Assembly: GCA_016795145.1 (NCBI GenBank)
Contig: JAEUII010000375.1
Coordinates: 1-49,255, forward strand
DNA from: Planctomycetaceae bacterium
GTDB lineage: Bacteria > Planctomycetota > Planctomycetia > Planctomycetales > Planctomycetaceae
Length of the DNA: 49,255 nucleotides
Direction: 5' to 3'
Numbering within the stretch: the stretch's first letter is position 1; each line of letters opens with the position of its first letter. The notes below the pieces were generated by a model, which was given only the letters and a program-made list of their open reading frames with translations, ran no database searches and was not told the origin of the DNA. The position numbers and the translations under genes are program-made. Shown here piece after piece: positions 16,972 through 26,527 of this stretch.

Positions 16972-19900
16972 CGAATCTGATCTCCTACCCAGCGAGCCAG
17001 CTCCAGAGGACTCAGCGCGGCAACCGGCATTCCACATCCAGCCACCTGAGCGGCGATGCCCGTGTGATAACGAGGCTTGCCATCATCGGACAACGCGGCA
17101 AGGCCCAGCACCTTTGCTCCCGTATCTACAATCGCCTGTACTTCGTTGATGAGCGAAGCAACCGAAAGCCCTTCTTTAAAGTCTGTGACGAGCAGCACGA
17201 TGGTGCGAGACGGCACCTTGAGCCTCGCTCGCGCGGCGGCGAGGCCCAGCGAGATGATCGTGCCGCCGCCGACCTGAACCTCCATCAGCATGGCGAGGGG
17301 ATCTTCAACGTGACTGGTGAAATCAATGACCTCGGTGCTGAATGCCAGAAACGTGACGCTCAACGCTGGCAACGCAGAGAAAATCGCAGCCGTGAGTGCG
17401 CTGTAGATCACCGATGGTTCCATCGAACCGGAGACGTCGACGACGAAGATGACATGCCAGTCCATCGTTCGACGTGAGGGAGTTCGAAAATAGAGCTGGT
17501 CTGGCACCAGTTGAACCTGCCCCTCCTCGTTCGTTCGCGCTGTGCGCAGATTTGCCGAGACTGTCCGTCGCAGATCGAGCCGTCGATTGGGACGCCGCGT
17601 TGGCCGAGGTGTCGACAGTCCCACCAGTGCCGCTGACAGTCGTGTTGCCAGTTCCTTTGCGAGTTCATCCGTGATTCGTCGAGCAATCCGGCGCAGTTTC
17701 TCTGTCTGCTGTTCGGGCAAACTTCCTCGCATCGAAAGTACAGTTTGAAGCAGTTCGATGGACGGACGAACGGAGTCTTCATTGATCTCCGCCAGCGCCC
17801 CGGATCGTCCTCGTTCCACCGCCGAGCCGAGAACTTCTTCACGAACCCGTTCCCCGAACAACTCGCCCAGCTCTTCGGCCCATAACCGAGTGTTCGGCCA
17901 TGGGGATTCGTCTCCGCCGCCACTGCCAGGGGCTCCCCCAAGGCTTCGCCGCGAGCCCTCGCCGCGTCCTTGTCCGTACAGTTCATCGAGTGCTCTCGCG
18001 GCTCTCTGCGCTGACGGACACAGTGATTCGTCACGTACCCCGAGAATCAATCGCCACCGATTCGCGAGCGACACTTCATGTTCGGCCGTACTCGTTGACC
18101 TCGGTGTTACACTGAGTGGATCAGTGCTCATAGGAAACGAGGGACTCGCGTTGTCGGAACCTGCCGCAATCTCCGGCAGCAACGAGCAGACTTCTTCCCA
18201 CGCCTTCCTGTCCGCGTCGAACAGCACTTTCAAAATCAGCGGGTCGAGATTCGAAACGGGCGTGGAAGTCGAGCCTGCTCGTGCCCCCGGCTGTGTTCCA
18301 AGGCGTGCATCAATTTCGCGAAGCAGTTGTTTTCTGACCGCGGGACTCAGCACATCGAACCCACCTCGCAGTGAAGGAAGTCGCTCGAAAAACTCACCGT
18401 CCGACATCACCTGAAGGCGGGACTCGATGCCGTTGATCAAGCCATCGTCCGAAAGAAGTCGAGGCTGAATCACGACCAGAAGGCCTCGAAGACGCTTCAG
18501 CAACGTGCGTCGCAAGTCAGGATCCGTTGCCTGATCGACCCATGAACTGAGGGTCGTTGCAAACTCATCTTCGGTAACATCCGCCATGATCAGACGACAG
18601 CCAAGCGAACTGCCCTGCATCAGCGCGGATCCAGTGGCTGTGAACTCACGCAGGTGGAATAAGAGCCGTCCCGCCGCAAGAGGAATCAACTGGGGATCGA
18701 AATCGTCCAGTGGCCCGCCGCCATCATTCGCGGTCGCATTGGACGATGTCCAGTTCTGTTGTTCGAACCAGTTCACAAGCTCTGCCAAAGCCGACGCATC
18801 GCCTTCCTGATCGGAACCCACAAGGCCACTGGCTCTTGAAATCGTCGCCTGCAACAGCGCGCGAGCATTCCAGTGAGACTCGGGGACGAAGACGCTGCAG
18901 AACTCCGGAAGGTACTCATCCGTCGCACGAGGAAGAGCGGCGATGTGACCATTGCAGATTCGATCCAGGAACTGCATGCCAAGCACAAGCTGATCGAGCG
19001 ATGCAATCTTCGAATAGTCTCGCAGCAGCCATTCGATACCGGCTTTGACAAGATCCTGAAAGCCGCAATCCGCAGCTTGTTGTATGGCCAGGAACTCGCT
19101 GTTCGTCCATTCGGTTTCGGGCTTGTTTAAGCTCCGGCTTCGCAACAATCCCTCAGCCGCCTGTTCCAGCGTTGCTCCTCGCAACCCTGTCAGAGCAATC
19201 ATGGCAGCGGTCGCGTGTTCCCACTGAATGTCCCACACGGACGTCAGACTTTCGCGATCTCCAGCGGCACCATCTTCGGCTCGCTTAGCGTACGGAATCT
19301 GACACAGTCCCATGCGTTGCAACACGACAACTCGCGCGCGGTCGGTGGCGTTCCGCAACGGATCCAGTCGAAGCCGACGACTCTCCTGACCAAAGGACTC
19401 CGGGCCTGGCAGTCGCAGTGTCTTCAACTGGTTTTCAAGGTGCGGCGCGAGTCCACATCGCGGAAGAGAATCCGGAACGACGCCCGTTCGATTGCCGATG
19501 AGAACCTTCTGCATCGCGGAAGCAACGGCCTGGCCGAGTCCATACAGCTGGCCTCGCGTGAGTCCCGTTTGAATGGCTTCAATGAGCTCCCCACGACCAG
19601 CACTGCGAAGTCCGCGCAGAGCGGAAAGGTCTCGGGCGAGTCGAAGTACTTCCTGACCATCCGCCGCATTCATCGGATGACCCATGCTGCGAAGCTCGCG
19701 ACAGACGGAGACAATCAGGCAAGCCACAGCATGGTCAGCATCCTCGAACGAAGTGGCCTCCAGCATGTCCTGCTGCCACTGAGGATCTCGAATGCCTGCG
19801 GGATACCCGGATCGTTCATCCAGCTGCGAGAACGAATAGGGAATCATCGCGGTGACGACATCAGTTGCAGCTCCAGCATCCTGCGACTTTGCAGAACGCT

Positions 19901-20627
19901 TCGGTCGTCCTGGCTGTGTTTCCTTCGAAGAAGGCTCCGTCCAATGTCGAGGCGTCGGAAGCAGCGCGGCCGCATGATACGAACCGACAATGGCAGCGAG
20001 CCGCTTTCCTGCATGCGACGCAATCTGCGTTCTCATCCAGTGTTCACGAGCCCGGTCATATTCCGACGGTTCATCATCGTTGCATCGAATGGCCCAGCCA
20101 AACATCAGCGCTGCCCGACGGATGCTCTCTGCGGAACTGCCAAGAGCTGGAGATTCCACAAGCCGTTCCCAAAGCTCCCCGCTGTCGCGACATTCCAGTC
20201 GCCGCGTCATCGAAGCGAGGATTCCGCGGGGTGGCCCGGTGTTAGATGATCGCTCGGCTCGCGAGGCCAGAGGACTATCAATCGCGGCGATCGGGATGTT
20301 GCGTTTCGCGGCCCAGCGAATGGCGGCGAGTTCCGGCGAGAAATCCGCAAACGGCAAAAACGAAATCTGCTGGCCGTCATCCAGACACGCCGACAGCGCG
20401 ACGGGTGCCTGAGTTTTCGGATGTGCGAGCCATTCCAGCCATGGTGAAAACTCCGGAGGAAGTTCGATGAGAACCACCTCCGGATGAAATCGCTCCAGCA
20501 GCTCCGGCACGACTCGCGCGAGTGCGGCGGAGTGGTGCCTGACTCCGATGAGGAACGGACGCTCGCACTCCGTCAAGTCCCGAAGAGGCGTTTCCAGATC
20601 GTCTGCCGTGTCGAAGCGAAATGCCAT
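16968..20627 (-). CDS. DUF5682-VWA fusion protein, 1219 residues
   Basis: The N-terminal part (about 1-860) fits the DUF5682 family: it opens with FLIGVRHHSAALARVVPELLE and EVVLIELPPEFSPWLEWLA, which resemble TraB/ChaN-like HxH and E motifs, and later has long helical repeats. The C-terminal part (about 1055-1219) is a von Willebrand factor A domain with an intact MIDAS: D1064-x-S1066-x-S1068 (DVSGSM), a Thr in GGGTIISLGL, and VLLVTDFKEG. Such domains bind a divalent metal and protein partners, usually a MoxR-type AAA ATPase. Between them lies a basic, helix-rich linker (about 930-1050). In the related systems known to me, DUF5682 and VWA are usually separate genes next to a MoxR ATPase; here they are fused and no MoxR gene is close by. 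The gene starts 30 bases after the Dabb gene ends. Confidence 0.85.
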   Translation of the reverse strand: MAFRFDTADDLETPLRDLTECERPFLIGVRHHSAALARVVPELLERFHPEVVLIELPPEFSPWLEWLAHPKTQAPVALSACLDDGQQISFLPFADFSPELAAIRWAAKRNIPIAAIDSPLASRAERSSNTGPPRGILASMTRRLECRDSGELWERLVESPALGSSAESIRRAALMFGWAIRCNDDEPSEYDRAREHWMRTQIASHAGKRLAAIVGSYHAAALLPTPRHWTEPSSKETQPGRPKRSAKSQDAGAATDVVTAMIPYSFSQLDERSGYPAGIRDPQWQQDMLEATSFEDADHAVACLIVSVCRELRSMGHPMNAADGQEVLRLARDLSALRGLRSAGRGELIEAIQTGLTRGQLYGLGQAVASAMQKVLIGNRTGVVPDSLPRCGLAPHLENQLKTLRLPGPESFGQESRRLRLDPLRNATDRARVVVLQRMGLCQIPYAKRAEDGAAGDRESLTSVWDIQWEHATAAMIALTGLRGATLEQAAEGLLRSRSLNKPETEWTNSEFLAIQQAADCGFQDLVKAGIEWLLRDYSKIASLDQLVLGMQFLDRICNGHIAALPRATDEYLPEFCSVFVPESHWNARALLQATISRASGLVGSDQEGDASALAELVNWFEQQNWTSSNATANDGGGPLDDFDPQLIPLAAGRLLFHLREFTATGSALMQGSSLGCRLIMADVTEDEFATTLSSWVDQATDPDLRRTLLKRLRGLLVVIQPRLLSDDGLINGIESRLQVMSDGEFFERLPSLRGGFDVLSPAVRKQLLREIDARLGTQPGARAGSTSTPVSNLDPLILKVLFDADRKAWEEVCSLLPEIAAGSDNASPSFPMSTDPLSVTPRSTSTAEHEVSLANRWRLILGVRDESLCPSAQRAARALDELYGQGRGEGSRRSLGGAPGSGGGDESPWPNTRLWAEELGELFGERVREEVLGSAVERGRSGALAEINEDSVRPSIELLQTVLSMRGSLPEQQTEKLRRIARRITDELAKELATRLSAALVGLSTPRPTRRPNRRLDLRRTVSANLRTARTNEEGQVQLVPDQLYFRTPSRRTMDWHVIFVVDVSGSMEPSVIYSALTAAIFSALPALSVTFLAFSTEVIDFTSHVEDPLAMLMEVQVGGGTIISLGLAAARARLKVPSRTIVLLVTDFKEGLSVASLINEVQAIVDTGAKVLGLAALSDDGKPRYHTGIAAQVAGCGMPVAALSPLELARWVGDQIR

Positions 20628-20657
20628 GACCTGGAATCAGTTTTGGAGAAGTGCCAA

Positions 20658-20978
20658 TCAGCTCGTCACGTCCGCATCGAATACTCGAACCTGAGCCCAG
20701 CCGTCACGGTTCTCTTCAATAAACTTGATGTGGTCCGGAGCCGTCTGATAAATGTCATGTGACGCGCGGGAATCGAACACGACATTCAGGCACACATGAA
20801 AGGCTCGGTCATTGACCGGTCGAGCATACTCGGCGGCCAGAGTACCCGCGAAGAACGCGACAACGCCTGGATGATTCTTGAGGTACTTGTGGCACGCTGC
20901 CACCATCGCCTGGATGTTCTCCGGCGTCGGAGTTTTCAAAGTGAAAAAGACCACGTGGGACAACTGCTGATTTGCCAT
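20658..20978 (-). CDS. Dabb-domain (stress-responsive A/B barrel) protein
   Basis: A 106-residue protein. The start chosen is the ATG at 20978, which has GGTGAG ahead of it; the frame is open to 21017 but the extra 13 residues are not conserved-looking. The Dabb domain is recognised by LSHVVFFTLK at the start, a helix with AACHKYLKNHPGV, the strand FFAGTLAAEYARP and the second half FHVCLNVVFDSRASHDIYQTAPDHIKFIEE (given here in two parts). It forms a small dimeric ferredoxin-like barrel. Members have varied roles and some are enzymes. It is the first gene of the unit with DUF5682-VWA and SWIM. Confidence 0.85.
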   Translation of the reverse strand: MANQQLSHVVFFTLKTPTPENIQAMVAACHKYLKNHPGVVAFFAGTLAAEYARPVNDRAFHVCLNVVFDSRASHDIYQTAPDHIKFIEENRDGWAQVRVFDADVTS

Positions 20979-21196
20979 TGAGGAACACTCACCGTCAGAA
21001 AAAAATTGCAGACACATTCATTACCGCCAAAGCCAGGCGGCATTTCGGTACCGTAAGGAAATTCAGGGCAATCGTCCACGAATTGGAACGAGAAACTCAG
21101 TGTAGAACGCCTGTCCTCAGGCGTTGACAGGAGCTTTCGAATGACCAAACAGCCTGCGATTCCGCCCCGAATGCGAATGGGGCACCGACAAATCAG

Positions 21197-21215
21197 CCTG
21201 GGGCAGCGCCCCAGG
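21197..21215. repeat. GC-rich intergenic hairpin
   Basis: CCTGGGGC, loop AGC, GCCCCAGG: a perfect 8-bp stem. A close relative lies at 43204-43222 (CCCGGGGC, loop AAC, GCCCCGGG). Both sit in non-coding DNA after AATCAG/ATCAG-like sequence, so this is a dispersed family. Confidence 0.75.
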
Positions 21216-21435
21216 AAAGGGTCCGCGATGCATCATGAGCCCCAACGGGGCGTCACAACTTAGAAATTAGCGTCATCCAGTTGTTGCCCGGAGTCTCGCG
21301 TTGTTGATGCCTCCAGCGGGCCCCCGTAAACAGCGAGCGTGGGTCTTTTGCTCTATTCGCGTCGATTCGCGTGCATTCGCGGTTCCAAAACTGCGTTTCT
21401 GAGTTCATGTCCTGGCCGAAGGGGCGGATAGGAAG

Positions 21436-21933
21436 TTACTCGGTGGGCTCACGCCCAACCGCTCGCCTTTGTTTTGCCCCGCATTTTGTGCCTGACGACT
21501 TCGTTCACTGTGTGCGTTTACGGTTTCAGAATTTGCTCCCCCACCCGCACGAAGTAGCGGGAGGGGTCGAGCGAGCGTCAGCAAGCTCGGGGGCGGGCCG
21601 CGCGTCTGTCGCCGTTTCACGGCTTAACGATTTCTGGCGACCGTCTCGACACCGTGGGTTGACACCCACGGCTATTTGCTGACGCTGCTTCGCAGCTGAG
21701 CGCATGCTGTACAGGCCTTCGCTGGAATGACGGGGAATGATGGTCGCAGTACCGGGAAGCTGACGCATCCCGCTCGCTTTATTTTCTGTCCCACATTTTT
21801 TGTCTGATGACTTTGTTCACTGTGTGCGATTGGGGTCTCAGACTTTGCATCGGCTCGGCTTGCGGAAGTCGCAGTGATGATGTCACTCGGTGGGCTTACG
21901 CCCAACCGCTCGCCTTTATTTTTCTGGCCAACC
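21436..21933 (+). repeat. Long dispersed repeat, copy I
   Basis: About 500 bases made of modules that recur in the window. It opens and closes with ACTCGGTGGGCT-Y-ACGCCC (21439 and 21887). Internal modules are: CCCACCCGCACGAAGTAGCG onward (about 21540-21600), a hairpin CCGTGGGT-TGAC-ACCCACGG (21652-21671), GCTGACGCTGCTTCGCAGC (21678-21696), GCAGTACCGGGAAGCTGACG (about 21747) and GCATCGGCTCGGCTTGCGGA (about 21846). The region has no gene that I believe: frames exist because of the base composition and shift between copies. Copies II and III follow at 25857 and 27178 in the same orientation, an inverted one at 44890. Confidence 0.8.
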
Positions 21934-22038
21934 AGTCGTGTTGAACATTTGCAGAAACCGACTTGTCGGGCTTCTGTCACCCGCATACGATAGCCAACTG
22001 CATGGAGGCAGTTTTCAACTCACCCAGGGTGATCGCTT

Positions 22039-25000
22039 ATGAGTCGCACCAATGGATTGGCGTCGTTTTTGAGATTCCCATTTCTTCGGAAATCCTCTTT
22101 TCGCCGGCGAACAAAGTCCCGTATCCCCGTTCAGGTGGATTGTCTCGAGGTTCGCGAGGTTCTGTCGGCATCCGTCGTACCAGTTGCTGACATCAATCAG
22201 AAATCACAGGGTGTAACGCTCAGGCACGACACCGTGCAGCTAACAGAATCTGTGTCCGTGTTTTCCCTGAATCTGCTGGGAGGAACCACGGAAATCTGGC
22301 GGACCGACGGAACCACCCAGGGGACTTTTCGTCTTGGGCAATTCGCCGGAGGAAATGATCGTGTCTCCTCGCTGGTCAAGTCCGGGTCAACAGTGTTCTT
22401 CTCCTACCGTCAATCCTGGACGCGACCGGCAGAACTTTGGAAGACCGATGGCAGCCTCGCAGGGACTACGCGAGTGAAGGCCTTTGATGACTATAGCTGG
22501 ATTGATCTCTCAGCGATGACAGCAGCGGCTGACGGCAATGTCCTGTTTCTGCGGGAGCACACCCTGTGGCGTTCCGACGGGACGGCGAACGGTACAACCG
22601 CCGTGGTAAACCTGCAGCAATTCTCGTCGGACTCGCTGGGAACGTCTCTATTACAAAGAATTGCGTATGCTCCGGGGTTGCCGGGAGGGCCGACGGCGAT
22701 CGTGAATGATGGCGTATTCGGTGGCAGCTATTCGAACCGCCTATTCAGCATCAATCTGACAACATCGCAGGTGCAGGTGTTGTATAGCGATCAGACCATC
22801 GAGCTTTGGGGAGCGCAGGGCGATCACTTACTTTTTGAAACGACGGGATTGAATAGTGGACTCTGGACGACTCGCGGAACACCGGAGTCGACGCTCCGTA
22901 TGTCCAATAAGACCGATCAGGGGAAGGACATCCGGGAAATCCAGCTTCAATACATGGACTCAGAAGCTGTGGTTTTTACCGCGCTAGGCGAATCAATTAA
23001 TGGCAGTTCAACTCAACTTTACATGATGCGGAGCGACGAAACCTTCGCCCGGCTCATCTCACCCGGCGCATTTTCGTTCCGGAGTCCGCTTGAAGTTCAG
23101 CGAGTTGGCTCGAACTACGTCGTTTCTCGCAGTGATGGCGTTTTCAGTTTCACGTCCATCGGTCTTGTGTTGAATCGAGTCAGTTCCGGAGGCAAGCCCC
23201 TTGATCTGCTGAATGGCCAGACTCAGGCCTACTACGCGATAGAAAGCGACGACAGATCGCGAATCGGATTGTTGCCGACAACGGGCGATCCAAGCTTTGA
23301 GGGAAGCGATCGCTTCACGGCTTTTGGGACATTCATTGGCGGCAATGCGAACGGCGTGTTCTTCATTGCGGATAACGGGACGACTGGTCTCGAATTGTGG
23401 AGATCGGACGGTCGCCTGCAGACAACCGTTCTCGTCCGGGAATTTGAAACCGGCACCATCGGATCGAGTGCCAAACTGATTGCCGCTGCGAATGGGAATG
23501 TGTTATTCACTGCGGACGATGGGAGCGGCCTGTCATGGTATTCCCTGAATGGCGCAACGAGTGTCGTGACTAAGCTGGTGAATGGCAGAGATATTCTAAT
23601 CGAAAGCACATTGGCCGGGGGCAGTCCGAATCTGCCGCAGTTCAAGGCCGCAGTGATACTTGCTGACGGCGACATCACAAGGAATGCGATCCTCGGCTGG
23701 GATGGCACCGCTATTCGACTTCTCGGGTACTTTGAAAACGATTCGACACATCTCATTCGAGTTGCCAATCTCAGTGGAAGCCCATTGCTGATGTCGTACA
23801 GCGAACAGACAAATCAATTCTCCGGATGGAGACTGGATGAGCGTCGTCGAGCAACGGAACAACTGTTTTCGATTGATGCGACGGATGCTCCTTCTGATGT
23901 TTTTCAGTCCGGTGGCAAGCTGTTCTTTGTGATGGATGAGACTTCGTCACCGTCCAGCGAAAGTGTGCTGTGGCAAACTGACGGGACATCTGCTGGAACG
24001 AAGAGGGTTGAGTGGTTTCCGTGGCCACGCGGGACTTTCCACTATCAGACGACGCCGATCTTTGGAGACTCCGTCGCCTTCGCGACTGGCTATGATTTTC
24101 GTGGTCTGCGAATGCTGGATACAAAGACGGGGCTCGTCAAAGAGTATGCCGACCTGTTCCAGAGAAACGACTTCGTTAAAGTGACTGCAGTCGCAGATCG
24201 GCCAGGCGGAATGGTGTTCTTTGCCAAAGAGTCGGGCTTGTGGCTCACGCATGGAATGGATCGGCCGATTCAGCTCAAGTCCTTGAACGGGCACGAATTG
24301 ATCGGGGCGTATCGCACGGATTCGGATCGTGCGTTCTTTATGACGCAATATAACCTGACAACATACCTGTGGGTCACAGATGGAACGGCAGCAGGAACAC
24401 GTCAGGTCCTCGACTATCCCTACCGTCAGTTCAATCGAGAAGACTCGAATCGAAACACGACGTTTCTTGTTCAGGGTGGATCCGTCTATTTCTCGGTTTA
24501 CAACGGAAATGCAGGACGAACGGAGCTATGGAAATCCGATGGGACTACCGAAGGAACGGTTCGCCTTACAGACGCGATGGTCTTTGGTGACTACGCCAAG
24601 TTCATGCCCTACGGCGGTGGCGTGGTGATGGAGGGCGAGAATCGAGCATTTGGTGCCGAGTTGTTTCGTATCGAAATGAACCGCCCGGCTGCGACTCCGG
24701 CAGGAGTGACGCTGAAACGCGACGGGCAACAGGCACAGCTTTTCTGGGAAGATACGATCGGGGCGACGCAGTACGATGTTCTGGTGAGAGACTTGTCGAA
24801 CCTCAGTCTTCCCTCAAAACAGTATCAGACGACGTTCAACTCGCTTGGGCTGGTTGATGGGGCTGGCGGACGATTGATCGAACAGAATCGTGTTTATCGA
24901 GTCTGGGTGCGTGGCCGTTCGTTGACTGGCGCGGTGTCGGCCTGGAGTAGCGCTTTGGATGTTTGGCTGACGAATCCGGAGGTGATCGCGCCGACGACAG

Positions 25001-25830
25001 CGTCGTTGAATCGCCGTCCCGAGATTCGCTGGACAACGCCAGCGGGCACAGTGAGTTCTGATGTCTGGATTACGAATCGTGACACACAAGTTCGGGCTGT
25101 CTATCAAACCGGGATTCGCGGCACATCGTTCATTCCAGGCAGCGATCTGGCGACCGGTCGATATGCGGTTTTTGTTCGGTCACTTTTGGTGAATGGCCGG
25201 ACAACTGATTGGTCACCGGCCGTCGAATTTCATGTCGTGCAGCCAGCGATTTCAGTCACCACGCAGGGAACGCTGCAAAGAACGTCGACACCAGAATTCA
25301 AGTGGCCAAAGTTTGAAGGAGCGACTCACTATGAACTGATCATTTCCCGAGCGGATGGGTCTGTGGCTTTGCAGGTTCAGAAGTACTACGTCACAGAGTA
25401 TCGGGCGAACGTCGGACTGTCAGCGGGCGGTTACATCATTCGCGTTCGTGCAATGAAGGGATCAAGTCCGCTCACTGATTCAGGTGCCGGGCTGAGTTTC
25501 GTGTTGCTGGTGCCACCTCGCAGCCTGACCGGGAATCGCGCGTCGTTGTTATGGGAATCCACTCCCATCGCCGCCACGTACACCGTCGAATTGCTGAACG
25601 CGAAGGGGCAGCTGGCGATTCCGCGGACTGTCACCACCAGCGCACTGTTGAATTTGCCCCAGACTCTTCCAGCCGGACAGTACTCATTCCGAGTCTTCAC
25701 AAATTCGCGGTTTGGCTCCAGTGCCTGGTCCGAACGCCGAACATTCGAAATCGGTCAGGTGCTGGCCGCATCACTTCCGACAGCGACGATCCCAGGGCCT
25801 GAAGAGCAGCTAAGGCTGTTCTGGAGATAG
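22039..25830 (+). CDS. Secreted ELWxxDGT-repeat protein, 1263 residues
   Basis: The start ATG at 22039 has AGGGTGA ahead of it. Residues 10-55 (basic FRRRTKSR, then DCLEVREVLSAS) form the planctomycete extracellular motif. Residues 60-880 contain about eight ELWxxDGT repeats (for example EIWRTDGTTQGTFRLG, ELWKTDGSLAGTTRVK, TLWRSDGTANGTTAVV, VLWQTDGTSAGTKRVE and ELWKSDGTTEGTVRLT), which in this repeat family usually build a beta-propeller. Residues about 890-1250 hold four fibronectin-III-like segments, each with an aromatic core such as LFWEDTIGATQYDVLV or FKWPKFEGATHYELII. It is probably a large cell surface or secreted protein for adhesion or matrix formation. It ends abruptly with LRLFWR shortly before repeat copy II. 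It lies between two copies of a long repeat, which may mark it as accessory DNA. Confidence 0.85.
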   Translation: MSRTNGLASFLRFPFLRKSSFRRRTKSRIPVQVDCLEVREVLSASVVPVADINQKSQGVTLRHDTVQLTESVSVFSLNLLGGTTEIWRTDGTTQGTFRLGQFAGGNDRVSSLVKSGSTVFFSYRQSWTRPAELWKTDGSLAGTTRVKAFDDYSWIDLSAMTAAADGNVLFLREHTLWRSDGTANGTTAVVNLQQFSSDSLGTSLLQRIAYAPGLPGGPTAIVNDGVFGGSYSNRLFSINLTTSQVQVLYSDQTIELWGAQGDHLLFETTGLNSGLWTTRGTPESTLRMSNKTDQGKDIREIQLQYMDSEAVVFTALGESINGSSTQLYMMRSDETFARLISPGAFSFRSPLEVQRVGSNYVVSRSDGVFSFTSIGLVLNRVSSGGKPLDLLNGQTQAYYAIESDDRSRIGLLPTTGDPSFEGSDRFTAFGTFIGGNANGVFFIADNGTTGLELWRSDGRLQTTVLVREFETGTIGSSAKLIAAANGNVLFTADDGSGLSWYSLNGATSVVTKLVNGRDILIESTLAGGSPNLPQFKAAVILADGDITRNAILGWDGTAIRLLGYFENDSTHLIRVANLSGSPLLMSYSEQTNQFSGWRLDERRRATEQLFSIDATDAPSDVFQSGGKLFFVMDETSSPSSESVLWQTDGTSAGTKRVEWFPWPRGTFHYQTTPIFGDSVAFATGYDFRGLRMLDTKTGLVKEYADLFQRNDFVKVTAVADRPGGMVFFAKESGLWLTHGMDRPIQLKSLNGHELIGAYRTDSDRAFFMTQYNLTTYLWVTDGTAAGTRQVLDYPYRQFNREDSNRNTTFLVQGGSVYFSVYNGNAGRTELWKSDGTTEGTVRLTDAMVFGDYAKFMPYGGGVVMEGENRAFGAELFRIEMNRPAATPAGVTLKRDGQQAQLFWEDTIGATQYDVLVRDLSNLSLPSKQYQTTFNSLGLVDGAGGRLIEQNRVYRVWVRGRSLTGAVSAWSSALDVWLTNPEVIAPTTASLNRRPEIRWTTPAGTVSSDVWITNRDTQVRAVYQTGIRGTSFIPGSDLATGRYAVFVRSLLVNGRTTDWSPAVEFHVVQPAISVTTQGTLQRTSTPEFKWPKFEGATHYELIISRADGSVALQVQKYYVTEYRANVGLSAGGYIIRVRAMKGSSPLTDSGAGLSFVLLVPPRSLTGNRASLLWESTPIAATYTVELLNAKGQLAIPRTVTTSALLNLPQTLPAGQYSFRVFTNSRFGSSAWSERRTFEIGQVLAASLPTATIPGPEEQLRLFWR

Positions 25831-25856
25831 CGGGCAATCGGGTCATATAGTCGGAT

Positions 25857-26262
25857 GCAGTACCGCGAGGCTGACGCATTTCGCTCCCCACCCGCACGAA
25901 GTAGCGGGAGGGGTCGAGCGAGCGTCAGCAAGCTCGGGGGTGGGCCGCGAGTCTGTCGCCGTGTCACGGCTCTACAGTTTGAAGGGGCGTTTCAAGACCG
26001 TGGGTTCACACCCACGGCTATTTGCTGACGCTGCTTCGCAGCTGTGCACAGGTTGTGCACGTCTTTCCGGGAATGATGCTGGGGGCAGTACCGGGAAGCT
26101 GACGCATCCCGCTCGCCATTTTTTGTCCCACATTTTTTGTCTGATGACTACGTTCGCTGTGTGCGATTGGGGTTTCAGAATTTGCATCGGCTCGGCTTGC
26201 GGAAGTCGCAGTGATGATGTCACTCGGTGGGCTTACGCCCAACCGCTCGCCTTTGTTTTTTC
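25857..26262 (+). repeat. Long dispersed repeat, copy II
   Basis: Same modules as copy I in the same order: the CCCACCCGCACGAAGTAGCG module near 25885, hairpin CCGTGGGT-TCAC-ACCCACGG at 25998-26017, then the CTGACGCTGCTTCGCAGC, GCAGTACCGGGAAGCTGACG, CATCGGCTCGGCTTGCGGA and ACTCGGTGGGCTTACGCCC modules. Over the last 240 bases it is almost identical to copy I and copy III. Confidence 0.8.
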
Positions 26263-26527
26263 TATTCACGCTTGCTTGCGAATTGCCGAGCGAAGAATCG
26301 CAATCAGGGGACTAACGTCGCCCCGCTCGCCTTTGTTTGCCCGAACGTTGTTGCAGGAACGATCGTTCCGTCGCGAACGTAGAGCACCGGCGGCGACAAC
26401 CCAGCAGCGCTGAGCAGCATCATGGACCGGCGGTCGTGTTTAGTTTGACTTGTCGTCAAAAAATTCCGGGCGTAACCTGTTCCGACGGATCCGAATCCAA
26501 CCGTTTACGACAGTTTAGGAGTGCCCT
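26263..26527. other. Intergenic region after repeat copy II
   Basis: Bases 26294-26330 carry AATCGCAATCAGGGGACT, which also ends the inverted repeat copy near 44890, so the repeat unit may extend to here. On the minus strand, about 26330-26430 reads MMLLSAAGLSPPVLYVRDG and on to IVPATT, which looks like protein-coding sequence but lacks an identifiable family and runs into the repeat; it may be a remnant of a gene cut by the repeat. The SUKH gene has AGGAG at 26517-26521. Confidence 0.35.

Noticed and set aside
19215..20249. A 344-codon plus-strand frame inside the DUF5682-VWA gene.
   Set aside because: It is opposite to a real gene, and its composition (Ser, Arg, His) is that of a shadow frame in GC-rich DNA.
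21371..21986. Several frames of 70-100 codons in repeat copy I.
   Set aside because: They consist of repeat modules and hairpins, and the corresponding frames break in copies II-IV.
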